A stretch of DNA of 64,000 bases, from the NCBI RefSeq assembly GCF_030519355.1, contig NZ_JAUMKC010000029.1, positions 1-64,000 on the forward strand, read 5' to 3'. Under the pieces are notes generated by a model. The model did no database searches. It was not told the DNA's origin and saw nothing but the letters and a program-made list of their open reading frames with translations. Below, one piece after another: positions 8,401 through 17,010 of this stretch. Every line of letters starts with the position of its first letter. Position 1 is the stretch's first letter. This DNA is from Mucilaginibacter sp. L3T2-6 (lineage in GTDB: Bacteria > Bacteroidota > Bacteroidia > Sphingobacteriales > Sphingobacteriaceae). Position numbers and translations under genes: made by a program.

Positions 8401-9411
8401 ATGCCAATTAAAAAAATCATCCTGCCTGTTTTATTTCTTTTAACCTGCGGGCTTTTAAATGCCCAGAATTATCAACCGGTGAATGCTGACGCCACCACCG
8501 GGACGAAAAAGATACTCAGGTTTTTGTACAGTATTAAGGGCAAATACATTCTTTCGGGTCAACAAAATTATAACAGCGACCGGAATGTGTTTTCAGACAG
8601 TGCAAAGAATATTACCGGCAAATATCCGGCAGTTTGGGGTAGCGATTTTATGAACTGGGGCGACAAGGACCTCGGTCCGCAAATAGTAGAAGAATCTATC
8701 AAAAAGGCAAAAGATGGTTACCTGGTAACCCTGATGTGGCACGAGGGCAATCCAACGCAGGACCCTCCGTATGATTTTGAGAAAAATGTAAAAGGCAAGC
8801 TGACAGATAAGCAGTGGACAGAACTGACTACCCCCGGAACGGCCCTCTATAATAAATGGATTGGGCAAATTGATGTCGTTGCCGGTTATCTGAAACAGCT
8901 GCAGGATGCCGGAGTAACGGTATTATGGCGGCCCTATCACGAAATGAACGGTGTTTGGTTTTGGTGGGGCAACCGAAAAGGCGCGAATGGTATTAGTAAA
9001 CTGTGGAAGATGATGTACGACAGGTATACCAATTACCATCACTTAAACAATCTGCTATGGGTTTGGGGAGCCAATGCGCCGCGCGATATTCCATACGACG
9101 AAGCGTATGACTATAAAGATTTTTATCCGGGCCCTAACTACGTGGATATTTTAGGCGCAGACGTGTATCATTTCGATTACGAACAGAAGGATTACAACGA
9201 CTTGCTGAAACTGGCTAACGGCAAGCCTATAGCACTTACCGAAACCGGCGAGTTGCCCAATTCCAAAATACTGAGCGTACAACCGCAGTGGACCTGGTTT
9301 ATGGTTTGGACAAGCTGGTTATGGACCGATAACACCCATGACCGCGTTAAGGAAATTTATAACCTGCCGCAAACGTTAAGTCACGATGAGGTTAAGGATA
9401 AATTGAAGTAA
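8401..9411 (+). CDS. Glycoside hydrolase family 26 beta-mannanase
   Basis: 336 residues with an N-terminal signal peptide ending at LLNAQ. The GH26 domain fills the rest: VLWRPYHEMNGVWFWWG carries the acid/base Glu181, and ALTETGELP carries the likely nucleophile Glu281. The HEMNG and WFWWG motifs are diagnostic. It most likely cleaves beta-1,4-mannan outside the cytoplasm. Single catalytic domain, no carbohydrate-binding module. The stop is 1 nt from the ATG of the DinB-like gene, so the two are translated from one mRNA although they look functionally unrelated. Confidence 0.92.
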   Translation: MPIKKIILPVLFLLTCGLLNAQNYQPVNADATTGTKKILRFLYSIKGKYILSGQQNYNSDRNVFSDSAKNITGKYPAVWGSDFMNWGDKDLGPQIVEESIKKAKDGYLVTLMWHEGNPTQDPPYDFEKNVKGKLTDKQWTELTTPGTALYNKWIGQIDVVAGYLKQLQDAGVTVLWRPYHEMNGVWFWWGNRKGANGISKLWKMMYDRYTNYHHLNNLLWVWGANAPRDIPYDEAYDYKDFYPGPNYVDILGADVYHFDYEQKDYNDLLKLANGKPIALTETGELPNSKILSVQPQWTWFMVWTSWLWTDNTHDRVKEIYNLPQTLSHDEVKDKLK

Positions 9412-9412
9412 G

Positions 9413-9964
9413 ATGAGCAATACAGAAAATAAACCCGAAGTCTGGCTTCGCGGTCCTCTGCCGGGCATCCCGGCCTTATTACAGCCGGTTGCTCATGCCT
9501 TGTTACAGGCGCAAAAGGAGATTAATGCACTAATGATAGATTTTCCTGAAGCTTTGCTGTGGGAAAAACCTGCGGGACTCGCTTCGCCAGGGTTTCACCT
9601 GCAGCACCTGGCCGGTGTTTTAAACAGGTTATTTACTTACGCCTCCGATGGCCAGCTAACGCAGCAGCAATTGGAATACTTAAAATCTGAAGGAAAGCCA
9701 CCGGCGGGGGAGTACAGCACCGGTACTTTACTCGATATATTTAATAAACAGGTCGACGCTTGTATCAATCAACTAAAAAGCACCGATGAATCAACACTTA
9801 CGGATTTCAGGGCTGTAGGCCGGGCCAAACTGCCATCTACCGTTAACGGGCTTTATACACATTCAGCAGAGCATACCATGCGGCACGCGGGGCAATTGCT
9901 GGTGACAGTGAAGGTGTTGGCGGACAGGTTTGCGAATAACACCGATTCGAGGCTGATCACTTAA
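9413..9964 (+). CDS. DinB family four-helix protein
   Basis: 183 residues of the DinB-like/YfiT four-helix-bundle superfamily, many of which bind a metal through three histidines. Candidate ligands are in FHLQHLAGVLNRL and HSAEHTMRHAGQLL. The family includes thiol S-transferases and stress-induced proteins, but the activity here is unknown. Cytoplasmic. Its start sits directly behind the GH26 stop. Confidence 0.85.
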   Translation: MSNTENKPEVWLRGPLPGIPALLQPVAHALLQAQKEINALMIDFPEALLWEKPAGLASPGFHLQHLAGVLNRLFTYASDGQLTQQQLEYLKSEGKPPAGEYSTGTLLDIFNKQVDACINQLKSTDESTLTDFRAVGRAKLPSTVNGLYTHSAEHTMRHAGQLLVTVKVLADRFANNTDSRLIT

Positions 9965-10022
9965 AGTGCGCCCGAAGCACAGCTGTGCCGGTTTTAAAAA
10001 AAACGTAATCCTTACCGGGAAC

Positions 10023-10355
10023 TCAAGCCTGCCGCCTTTCTTCCCCGCCTTCCGGCCCATAAAATATCACCCAGGCAGCGAAATCTTCGCTGAAATTTTC
10101 GAAACGGTGTTCAGCCCCTGCAGGAACAAAAAGTATATCACCCGGGCCAAAAGGGGAGTATTCGCCATTATTCATAAAATAGCCGGTTCCGCTTATAACG
10201 ACATATAACTCATCCTGCAGGTGCGGTGTTTGCCTGTCTGTTTCTACCGGGCGATAGATCTCTACAGACATGCTGCCATGCTCCATCAGTTTAACAAAAA
10301 GGGCGCCGTCGCTTCCATCAAGCTTCTGTAATGCCTCCGCTACCGTTGATTTCAT
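10023..10355 (-). CDS. Cupin domain protein
   Basis: 110 residues, one small beta-barrel of the cupin fold (about residues 15-105). GTGYFMNNGEYSPFGPGDILFVPAGAEHRFENFSEDF is the second cupin motif (split by positions 55-90) with the AEHRF histidine. The first motif is weak (VEIYRPVETDRQTPHLQDELYVV), with His and Glu spaced as metal ligands. Enzyme or sensor role unknown. Divergent from the DksA-like gene. Confidence 0.85.
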   Translation of the reverse strand: MKSTVAEALQKLDGSDGALFVKLMEHGSMSVEIYRPVETDRQTPHLQDELYVVISGTGYFMNNGEYSPFGPGDILFVPAGAEHRFENFSEDFAAWVIFYGPEGGEERRQA

Positions 10356-10534
10356 AAACCAAAGATAGCGGAAAAATTATCCCTTATTGCTGGTAAACTA
10401 TAGCATCGATAAGTTACCGCAGGTTTTGAAAAGTGCCGAAGCAGCTGCGTTAAGCGATAATTTTCATTTATAGCTAGTTGAAAAAAAGTTTCCCAACTCT
10501 TCAAACATTCCCATTGCAAGTGCGTTTCTGGTAC

Positions 10535-10921
10535 ATGCAAACAAATACCTTGACAAACAGATACCCGGACAGCGACCTGCAAGAATTTAAGGCGATTATC
10601 CTTAATAAAATGGCTGTGGCTAAAGAAGAATTTGAAGCGCTTACCGCATCGTTAAGTAATAACAACCCTAACGGCACTGACGATACCGGCGGCGCTTACC
10701 ATTCTATAGACGATGGCGCTGCTACGCTTGAAAAAGAGACCATCCACCAGATGGCTGCCCGTCAGAAAAAGTTTATTGAGCAGTTGGATGCTGCGCTGGC
10801 CCGGATTGGTAATAAAACCTATGGCATTTGCCGGGCAACCGGCAAACTGATAGAAAAGCAACGTCTAATGGCCGTACCACACACTACTTTATGTATGGAA
10901 GCAAAATTGAGACAAAATTGA
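10535..10921 (+). CDS. TraR/DksA-like protein with degenerate zinc finger
   Basis: 128 residues from the ATG at 10535; the frame is open back to a TTG at 10478 but MQTNTL fits the family start. The coiled-coil arm (MAVAKEEFEALTAS to QMAARQKKFIEQLDAALARI) is followed by the C-terminal globule YGICRATGKLIEKQRLMAVPHTTLC. Only one cysteine of the first pair and one of the second remain, so a zinc is unlikely to be bound. This loss is common in the Bacteroidota members. The family binds RNA polymerase through the secondary channel. A good terminator follows. Confidence 0.85.
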   Translation: MQTNTLTNRYPDSDLQEFKAIILNKMAVAKEEFEALTASLSNNNPNGTDDTGGAYHSIDDGAATLEKETIHQMAARQKKFIEQLDAALARIGNKTYGICRATGKLIEKQRLMAVPHTTLCMEAKLRQN

Positions 10922-10941
10922 TTGATTGAATAGAAAGGATG

Positions 10942-10976
10942 AAGCCCCGCAAGGGGCTTTGCTATTTTATGGGTTT
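10942..10976 (+). terminator. Terminator after the DksA-like gene
   Basis: AAGCCCC (10942-10948) pairs with GGGGCTT (10953-10959) over a GCAA tetraloop. A T-rich stretch (TTGCTATTTTAT) follows. Confidence 0.75.
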
Positions 10977-11013
10977 ATTTCTAAATTTATATCTGCATGC
11001 CAAAAATTAAACG

Positions 11014-11472
11014 ATGCCTAAAGAAACCGCAGGCGATTTAATGAAGTTCCTGCTGCCTTATCCCGACAGCGTTAAAACTACAACACTTTGGCTGCGTGAG
11101 TTTGTATGGGATCTATATCCGCAAACCAACGAACTGATCTATGATAACTACAATGCGGTGGCATTGGGCTGGTCGCCGACTGATAAGGCAGGCGACGTAT
11201 TTTGCAGTCTCGCTGTAGTTAGCGATCATGTAAATTTCGGTTTTAACAGGGGCGTTGACTTTCCCGACCGGCAAAAGCTACTGATTGGTAATGGATCACA
11301 GTACCGCTACTTCCAGGTGCGCACGATACATGATTTTCCGGCCGAATATGTAAAGGAATTATTGGCCATGGCTTATGAAAATTCTGTCGGCAGGCAAAAG
11401 ACGGTTAAACAAGTTATAAAAGGAGAGACGATTGTAAAATCTGTTTCACCGGTAAAGCGGAGGCCCGTTTAA
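11014..11472 (+). CDS. DUF1801 (YdhG-like) domain protein
   Basis: 152 residues. The middle matches the DUF1801 fold: LREFVWDLYPQTNELIYDNYNAVALGWSPTDKAGDVFCSLAVVSDHVNFGF, with the fold's usual order of helix then sheet, and GVDFPDRQKLLIGNGSQYRYFQV. The C-terminus is basic. No enzymatic role is known for the family. Stand-alone gene. Confidence 0.75.
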   Translation: MPKETAGDLMKFLLPYPDSVKTTTLWLREFVWDLYPQTNELIYDNYNAVALGWSPTDKAGDVFCSLAVVSDHVNFGFNRGVDFPDRQKLLIGNGSQYRYFQVRTIHDFPAEYVKELLAMAYENSVGRQKTVKQVIKGETIVKSVSPVKRRPV

Positions 11473-11548
11473 AAGCGAAAATTTAATTGAAAATTGATTG
11501 ATCAAAGGCAAGCCATTTATAGCTGCCACGTACCGTAAGCCTACAATA

Positions 11549-12463
11549 TCAATTGTGCTTCACCGATGCTCTGTCCATCGCCGCTTGTTTTTTAGGGTCA
11601 ACGTATTCTTCATCACGGCTTTCGGGGACATTGCGCATATCAACCTCATCAATATAAACCCAACGCCCGTTTTTAAGCTTGTAACCGCTATAGGTTAAAT
11701 CCGGCCCGTAGCTTTTTCTATCATTCTTTTGCTTCGGATCGGGAGGGGCCAGGTGGTCGAACACAATAAGGTTTTGTTCCGGAACATATTTAAGCAGCAT
11801 AGAAACTTCGCGGTTGTACTCAAATATCACGCGGTCGCGGCTTTTGCCATTACCATCAAAAACACGCTTGCCCAGCTGTATTTTATCATCATTGAATGAC
11901 AGGACATCAATTACCTTCTTCGTGGCCTCAGCGGTATATCCTTTCCATCCAATCAGTACATAATAGGGTTTTGGTGCGTTGTACACGGGAATTATTTTGT
12001 AATACTGTGCGCCATACCATCCGCGGTTGTCAGATACGGTATCTTCCGGATTTTTTGTCAAAGGAGAATAATCCTCCAGAGGGTACATTTTAAGTTTGCC
12101 GCCGGTATTTAATTGCACGGTACCATAAAAGCGGTAGCTTCCGTCGTTATTTTGGATGTGCCAGCAAAAAATGCGAAACCGGTTGTCCGGCGAGTTGATG
12201 ACATTGATAGATTTTACTGAATCGAACCCATACAGAAATGAATTAGGCATTTTCAGTGCGCTTACCAGCACCCTGATGAAGGCATAATTGGCATTTTTGC
12301 GCTCGAGGTCATTCTCGTCATTAATAAACTTTTTTCCGAGCGAAATAAGCGTATCCTGGTACAGGTTCAGTTGTTTTAAGCGGCCATTTTCATCAGAATG
12401 CTGGGCTAAAACAAGCCGTGGCATCAGGGCTACTGCCAGGCAAAAAATCAGGGCATTTTTCAT
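11549..12463 (-). CDS. Secreted hypothetical protein
   Basis: 304 residues from the ATG at 12463 (a GTG at 12466 is also in frame). Signal peptide MKNALIFCLAVALMPRLVLAQ, then no membrane segment. The mature part is rich in beta-strand-like stretches (FRIFCWHIQNNDGSYRFYGT, YYVLIGWKGYTAEATKK). I know similar proteins as unnamed conserved exported proteins of this phylum. It begins 9 nt after the thiolase stop on the same strand, so the two are co-transcribed, but I see no functional link. Confidence 0.7.
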   Translation of the reverse strand: MKNALIFCLAVALMPRLVLAQHSDENGRLKQLNLYQDTLISLGKKFINDENDLERKNANYAFIRVLVSALKMPNSFLYGFDSVKSINVINSPDNRFRIFCWHIQNNDGSYRFYGTVQLNTGGKLKMYPLEDYSPLTKNPEDTVSDNRGWYGAQYYKIIPVYNAPKPYYVLIGWKGYTAEATKKVIDVLSFNDDKIQLGKRVFDGNGKSRDRVIFEYNREVSMLLKYVPEQNLIVFDHLAPPDPKQKNDRKSYGPDLTYSGYKLKNGRWVYIDEVDMRNVPESRDEEYVDPKKQAAMDRASVKHN

Positions 12464-12472
12464 CACCCCTAA

Positions 12473-13651
12473 TTAACGAAAATTTTGCAGAATCATTGCA
12501 CTGGCGCCGCCGCCGCCGTTGCAAATTCCGGCAGCGCCGTAGTTGCCGTTATTTTGCTTTAATACGTTTAGCAGGGTAACGATTATCCTCGCGCCTGATG
12601 CCCCCAGCGGATGGCCCAATGAAACAGCTCCGCCGTTAACATTTACTTTGGCCGGGTCAAGTTTTAAAAGCTGGTTGTTGGCGATAGCTACCACCGAAAA
12701 AGCTTCATTTATTTCGTAGAAATCGATTTGATCTGCTGACAGATTCGCGCGATGCAGTGCCAGCGGAACTGCTTTTGATGGAGCCGTGGTAAACCATTCG
12801 GGCGCCTGTTGCGCATCAGCAAAAGAAATTATTTTAGCAAGCGGCTTAATGCCTAGTTCATCAGCTTTCTCTTTACTCATTAAAACAACCGCCGCTGCGC
12901 CGTCATTCAAGGTTGATGCGTTAGCTGCCGTAACTGTGCCTTCTTTTTTGAATACTGGCTTTAAAGATGGGATTTTATCAAATTTGACAGCCTTAGGTTC
13001 CTCATCGTCAGTAAATAACGTTACATCGCCTTTTTTATCTTTTAGCTCAACCGGGGTTATTTCTTCTTTGAACTTGCCGGCCGCCTGTGCTGCCTGCGAG
13101 CGTTTATAGGATTCAATTGCGAAGGCATCCTGTTCTTCGCGGCTTACGTTACATTCAACTGCACAAAGTTCTGCCGCCGAACCCATGTGATAATCGTTAT
13201 AAACATCCCAAAGACCGTCTTTTACCAAGCCGTCGGTAATTTGCCCATGTCCCAGGCGGTAGCCGTTGCGGGCTTTGTCGAGATAGTAAGGTACATTGCT
13301 CATGCTTTCCATGCCGCCGGCCACAACAATGTCGTTCCCGCCCGAGGCTATGCTTTGTGCGGCGAGCATAATAGCCTTCATACCCGATGCGCAAACTTTA
13401 TTAATAGTTGTAGCGGGTAACGACGGCAACCCTGCGTATATGGCAGCCTGAGTGGTGGGCGCCTGGCCCAGGTTAGCCGATAATACATTGCCCATGAATA
13501 CTTCCTGCAACTGCTCGGGCTTTAAGCCAGCTTTTTCAATAACCGATTTTATAACGATGCTGCCCAGCTGGGTTGCCGAAAGCCCAGCCAGACTGCCGCC
13601 AAAACTGCCTATAGGTGTACGGGTTGCCGATACTATTACTACTTCTTTCAT
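12473..13651 (-). CDS. Acetyl-CoA C-acetyltransferase (thiolase)
   Basis: 392 residues, full thiolase length. The catalytic set is intact: Cys87 in NKVCASGMKAI, His347 in GHPLGASGARI, and Cys377 in GICNGGGGASAMI. Family landmarks GGMESMSNVPY and NEAFSVVA are present. It condenses two acetyl-CoA or cleaves acetoacetyl-CoA; whether it works in fatty-acid or ketone-body metabolism cannot be read from context. It is first in a transcript with the secreted protein gene. Confidence 0.94.
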   Translation of the reverse strand: MKEVVIVSATRTPIGSFGGSLAGLSATQLGSIVIKSVIEKAGLKPEQLQEVFMGNVLSANLGQAPTTQAAIYAGLPSLPATTINKVCASGMKAIMLAAQSIASGGNDIVVAGGMESMSNVPYYLDKARNGYRLGHGQITDGLVKDGLWDVYNDYHMGSAAELCAVECNVSREEQDAFAIESYKRSQAAQAAGKFKEEITPVELKDKKGDVTLFTDDEEPKAVKFDKIPSLKPVFKKEGTVTAANASTLNDGAAAVVLMSKEKADELGIKPLAKIISFADAQQAPEWFTTAPSKAVPLALHRANLSADQIDFYEINEAFSVVAIANNQLLKLDPAKVNVNGGAVSLGHPLGASGARIIVTLLNVLKQNNGNYGAAGICNGGGGASAMILQNFR

Positions 13652-13721
13652 GATGAGACGTTTTTGAATTGGTGACGCAAAGGTAATTATTTTTATTATG
13701 CATGCATAGTTTTGTTGTCGT

Positions 13722-13743
13722 GGAGACGCAATATTTACGCCTC
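13722..13743. repeat. Decayed GAGACG palindrome
   Basis: GGAGACGCAATATTTACGCC plus TC: a 22-nt imperfect palindrome in the gap between thiolase and receptor genes. It resembles the better preserved copy at 16315-16340 in both stem and AT loop. Confidence 0.45.
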
Positions 13744-13860
13744 GCGGATTCGTTTTCGAATGGTATTATTAAAGATGCTGTATACCACGTCCTTACGATT
13801 ACCAAGATATTAAATGTTTTTTTTTGGTAACGAAGCTTTTAGTATCGTCGTCTTATAGGC

Positions 13861-16302
13861 ATGAAAATACGATACCTGATTTTTTTAACGCTGTTCGCTC
13901 TTCTGTTATTCAACTTTGCCGATGCTCAAACCGGTAAAATTTCCGGATCCGTTCTCGATGAAGCCAAAAAGCCGCTGGACGGCGCCACTGTTGCTTTGAT
14001 TGTCGCTAAAGATTCTTCTGTAGTTAATGTCCAGCTTGCTGAAAAAGACGGCGGCTTTAACTTCCAGAACTTAAAAAGCGGGACCTACCTTGTAAAAGTG
14101 AGCTATATAGGCTACCAGAATTACTTAAGTAACACCATTCAGCTGGCTGACCAAAAGCAGGTTAGCCTTCCCGGATTTATTTTATCGCCGGCAGGCAAAA
14201 CCCTTAAGGAAGTGGCTGTAACCGGGCAAAAGTCATTTATTCAGCAAAAGATTGACCGCACGGTAGTTAATGTAGGCGCCTTGATATCAAACACCGGCAC
14301 CAATGCGCTTGAAGTGCTGGAAAAGACACCCGGCGTGCAGGTGGATGCTGACGGCAACATCACCTTTAAAGGAAAAAGCGGCGTGTTGGTAATGATGGAC
14401 GATAAGCCCACCTATCTTTCCGCGGCCAACCTCGCGACGTACCTGCGCTCGTTACCCTCATCGGCCTTAGACCAAATAGAACTGATGGATAACCCGCCTG
14501 CAAAATATGATGCAGCCGGCAATGCAGGCGTTATCAATATAAAAACCAAAAAAAACAAAATTAAAGGGTTTAACGCAGTTATATCTGCCGATTATTCACA
14601 GGGGTTTTACGGGCACAGCAGTGAAAACATGAACCTGAATTATCGTGTAAATAAGGTCAACCTGTTCGCCAACCTATCGTACAATGAACAGCGCACACAC
14701 AGGCGGCTGGAGATTGACAGGTTTTACCTAGACCCTGCCAGCCCGACATCGTCACTGGCAGATATTTCCTATTTCCGCCCGCAAAGCCACAATACCAACC
14801 TGAAAGTTGGAATGGATTTTTATGCCACACCTAAAACAACCTGGGGCATAGTTTATACGGGCGATATATCGCGCCAGTTTGATAATAGTCCGGTTTATAG
14901 TCTTTTGTATGGACAGAGCGGCGGTCTTGATTCCACCATTTATACGCAAAATACTTCAAAAAATAAGTTTAATAGCAATGGTATAAATGTAAATTATACC
15001 CACAAATTTGACAGCGCCGGGCGACAGCTGGCTTTTGATCTTGATTATATACACGATGTTGCCGGCAGCAATCAATTGTTTGTGAATAATACCATTCTAC
15101 CGGACGGCACCAATACAAGGCAGACTATCCTGAATGATGATCTGCCATCGTTTATTAATATTTATTCAGCAAAAGCAGATTATTCGCATCCGCTGAAGAA
15201 CAAGGCCAAATTTGAAGCAGGTGTAAAAAGCAGCTATGTAAATACCGATAACGCCGCCAATTATTTCAATGTGGTTAATAGTGTTAGTACCATCGATTAC
15301 AATAACACCAACCGGTTTTTATATAAGGAGAATATTAATGCGGCTTACGTTAATTTTAATAAGGACTTTGGCCGAATTTCATTACAAACGGGCTTAAGGG
15401 TTGAAAATACAAATGGAAACGGGCATCAACTGGGTAATGCGCAAAAGCCGGATTCTTCGTTTGCCAACCATTATACCAACCTGTTCCCAACGGCGTATCT
15501 TTCTTATAACCTGGATACCGCAGGGCATAAAGTGTTGATTGCATCGTACGGTCGCCGTGTTGGCCGCCCCAATTATGGAAGCTTAAATCCATTTACCTTT
15601 TTTGTAGATCAATATACTTATTTCTCCGGTAACCCTTTTTTGAAACCGGAATTTACCGACAACTATAAATTGGCTTATAGTTACAGAAACTGGCTTACAG
15701 TAGCAGTTTCGTACAATTATACTTCCGACATTCAGAACGAAACCATACATAAAAGCGGCGATGTATTTATAAGTACCACCGGCAATATCGGTCAGCGGAA
15801 AACACTGGATTTTTCGGTAACTACCAATTTTCATCCTGCTAAATGGTGGACGGTAAATCTATATGCCGAAGTGTTCAGGAATACATACCAGGGTGCGTTT
15901 TATACGGGCTACCTCGACCAGTCGAAAGTTACGTTTTCGGGAAATGGGAATAACCAGTTCGCTATATCCTCAACCTGGAGCGCTGAGCTGAGCGGTTTTT
16001 ATAATGGCCGCGGTACTTACGGCCAGTTTGAGCCATTGCCGATGGGTATGCTGAATGCTGCCGTCCAGAAAAAAATATTAAACAACAAGGGTGCCGTAAA
16101 GCTAAGCATGCGCGACATATTTCACACGTTTAGCCCCAGCGGCAATATTACCAATATAGTTGGCGCAAGGGCTACTTACCATAATACCCTGGATACCCAG
16201 GTAGCAACCTTGGCGTTTACCTACAGCTTCGGCAAATCAGTTAAAACGCCGCCAAGACGTGATACGGGCGGCGCAGATAGCGAACAGGGCAGGGCGCATT
16301 AG
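13861..16302 (+). CDS. TonB-dependent-receptor-like outer membrane beta-barrel protein
   Basis: 813 residues. Signal peptide ending FADAQ; then a carboxypeptidase-regulatory-like Ig domain (about 27-110: GKISGSVLDEAKKPLDGATVAL ... VSYIGYQ). A plug-like region follows (VLEKTPGVQVDADGNITFKGKSGVLVMMDDKP ... DQIELMDNPPAKYDAAGNAGVINIKTKK), and then a 22-strand-type barrel of the OMP_b-brl_3 group. There is no SusD partner nearby, so it is not a classic polysaccharide utilisation pair; this group is often tied to iron or peptide uptake. The C-terminal tail (TPPRRDTGGADSEQGRAH) is unusual, because the barrel's last strand (LAFTYSFGK) does not lie at the very end. Confidence 0.88.
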   Translation: MKIRYLIFLTLFALLLFNFADAQTGKISGSVLDEAKKPLDGATVALIVAKDSSVVNVQLAEKDGGFNFQNLKSGTYLVKVSYIGYQNYLSNTIQLADQKQVSLPGFILSPAGKTLKEVAVTGQKSFIQQKIDRTVVNVGALISNTGTNALEVLEKTPGVQVDADGNITFKGKSGVLVMMDDKPTYLSAANLATYLRSLPSSALDQIELMDNPPAKYDAAGNAGVINIKTKKNKIKGFNAVISADYSQGFYGHSSENMNLNYRVNKVNLFANLSYNEQRTHRRLEIDRFYLDPASPTSSLADISYFRPQSHNTNLKVGMDFYATPKTTWGIVYTGDISRQFDNSPVYSLLYGQSGGLDSTIYTQNTSKNKFNSNGINVNYTHKFDSAGRQLAFDLDYIHDVAGSNQLFVNNTILPDGTNTRQTILNDDLPSFINIYSAKADYSHPLKNKAKFEAGVKSSYVNTDNAANYFNVVNSVSTIDYNNTNRFLYKENINAAYVNFNKDFGRISLQTGLRVENTNGNGHQLGNAQKPDSSFANHYTNLFPTAYLSYNLDTAGHKVLIASYGRRVGRPNYGSLNPFTFFVDQYTYFSGNPFLKPEFTDNYKLAYSYRNWLTVAVSYNYTSDIQNETIHKSGDVFISTTGNIGQRKTLDFSVTTNFHPAKWWTVNLYAEVFRNTYQGAFYTGYLDQSKVTFSGNGNNQFAISSTWSAELSGFYNGRGTYGQFEPLPMGMLNAAVQKKILNNKGAVKLSMRDIFHTFSPSGNITNIVGARATYHNTLDTQVATLAFTYSFGKSVKTPPRRDTGGADSEQGRAH

Positions 16303-16314
16303 GGCTTTATCATG

Positions 16315-16340
16315 TAGAGACGTATTATATTGCGTCTCTA
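16315..16340. repeat. Palindromic repeat TAGAGACG ... CGTCTCTA
   Basis: Perfect 8-bp arms (16315-16322 and 16333-16340) around an AT-rich 10-nt loop. The same type of GTAGAGACG palindrome is known as a dispersed intergenic repeat in several phyla, including cyanobacteria and Bacteroidota. It sits between two convergent genes and contains the stop codon of the small ribbon-helix-helix gene, so it may also end transcription from both sides. Confidence 0.65.
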
Positions 16341-16499
16341 TGTGTCCTTCTTCTTTTTCTTTTTCCGCTCATTCAAAGCCTGTTGCAGCAAGTATTCAAC
16401 CTGGCCATTGGTGCTGCGGAACTCGTCTGCAGCCCATTGCTCCAGCTCTTTAAGCACTTCGGGGTTAATGCGCAATATGAATGCTTTTTTTTCGGCCAT
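16338..16499 (-). CDS. Arc-type ribbon-helix-helix protein, 53 aa
   Basis: A 53-codon gene found by reading the minus strand. The product begins MAEKKAFILRINPEVLKELE, continues QWAADEFRSTNGQVEYLLQQ and ends in a polylysine tail. This is the classical Arc/MetJ fold: a short beta strand (KAFILRI), then two helices with the RSTNGQVEYLL signature. It starts 2 nt after the stop of the upstream membrane-protein gene, so it is the last gene of the SPFH operon. It probably binds DNA, perhaps its own operon; alternatively it only modulates the SPFH complex. Confidence 0.85.
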   Translation of the reverse strand: MAEKKAFILRINPEVLKELEQWAADEFRSTNGQVEYLLQQALNERKKKKKKDT

Positions 16500-16501
16500 A
16501 A

Positions 16502-17005
16502 TTAATGTGCTGCCCGCTTGCGCCGCCTCAATGTTATTAAAAATCTGCCTAAAAATATAAGCGTTGGTATAACCGTTTGTGGCGCCATGCTATTTTGAAT
16601 GGTTACTGAATCTGTCCAGCTGAAGATAGACGAACTGATCTGCAGCACTTCACCAATACCATCGGCTTCCCAGGTATATTCGCAGGAAAATATATTACGG
16701 CGATAGAAAATGGCCTTGAATCCAGTTTGCAGAGTTAAATTAACTTTACGGCTCAGCCATGGCCTGTGCGCGGAGCCGATAACCTGATCGCCTTTATCAA
16801 GGATGTTGATAGTGCGCGAAAATAGTCCGGCAGGCGCCAGTGTAAGTTTCGCTTGTGCCGTTTCGAAGAATACAACCCAGGGTGTATGAAAATTCATTTC
16901 GCCAAAAACAGCACTGTCATCCTTCAATACATAATGTCTGCTGAATAAGCCATCGCGTACTAATGCAAGCGAGGTGTTGATTTTCGTATTAAGCTTGCTG
17001 AACAT
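16502..17005 (-). CDS. Hypothetical protein of the SPFH operon
   Basis: 167 residues. The N-terminal 120 residues look like a beta-rich single domain (RHYVLKDDSAVFGEMNFHTP, TINILDKGDQVIGSAHR, NIFSCEYTWEADGIGEVLQIS), which faintly recalls tubby/LURP-one-like C2 folds. The C-terminus has one hydrophobic stretch (MAPQTVIPTLIFLGRFLITL) ended by a basic RRRKRAAH, so it is likely a tail-anchored membrane protein. It lies 5 nt behind the SPFH gene and 2 nt before the ribbon-helix-helix gene. Function unknown. Confidence 0.7.
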   Translation of the reverse strand: MFSKLNTKINTSLALVRDGLFSRHYVLKDDSAVFGEMNFHTPWVVFFETAQAKLTLAPAGLFSRTINILDKGDQVIGSAHRPWLSRKVNLTLQTGFKAIFYRRNIFSCEYTWEADGIGEVLQISSSIFSWTDSVTIQNSMAPQTVIPTLIFLGRFLITLRRRKRAAH

Positions 17006-17010
17006 AAGTA

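Noticed and set aside
13536..13805. 89-codon minus-strand frame over the thiolase start
   Set aside because: It overlaps the conserved N-terminus of the thiolase in another frame and reads like non-coding DNA.
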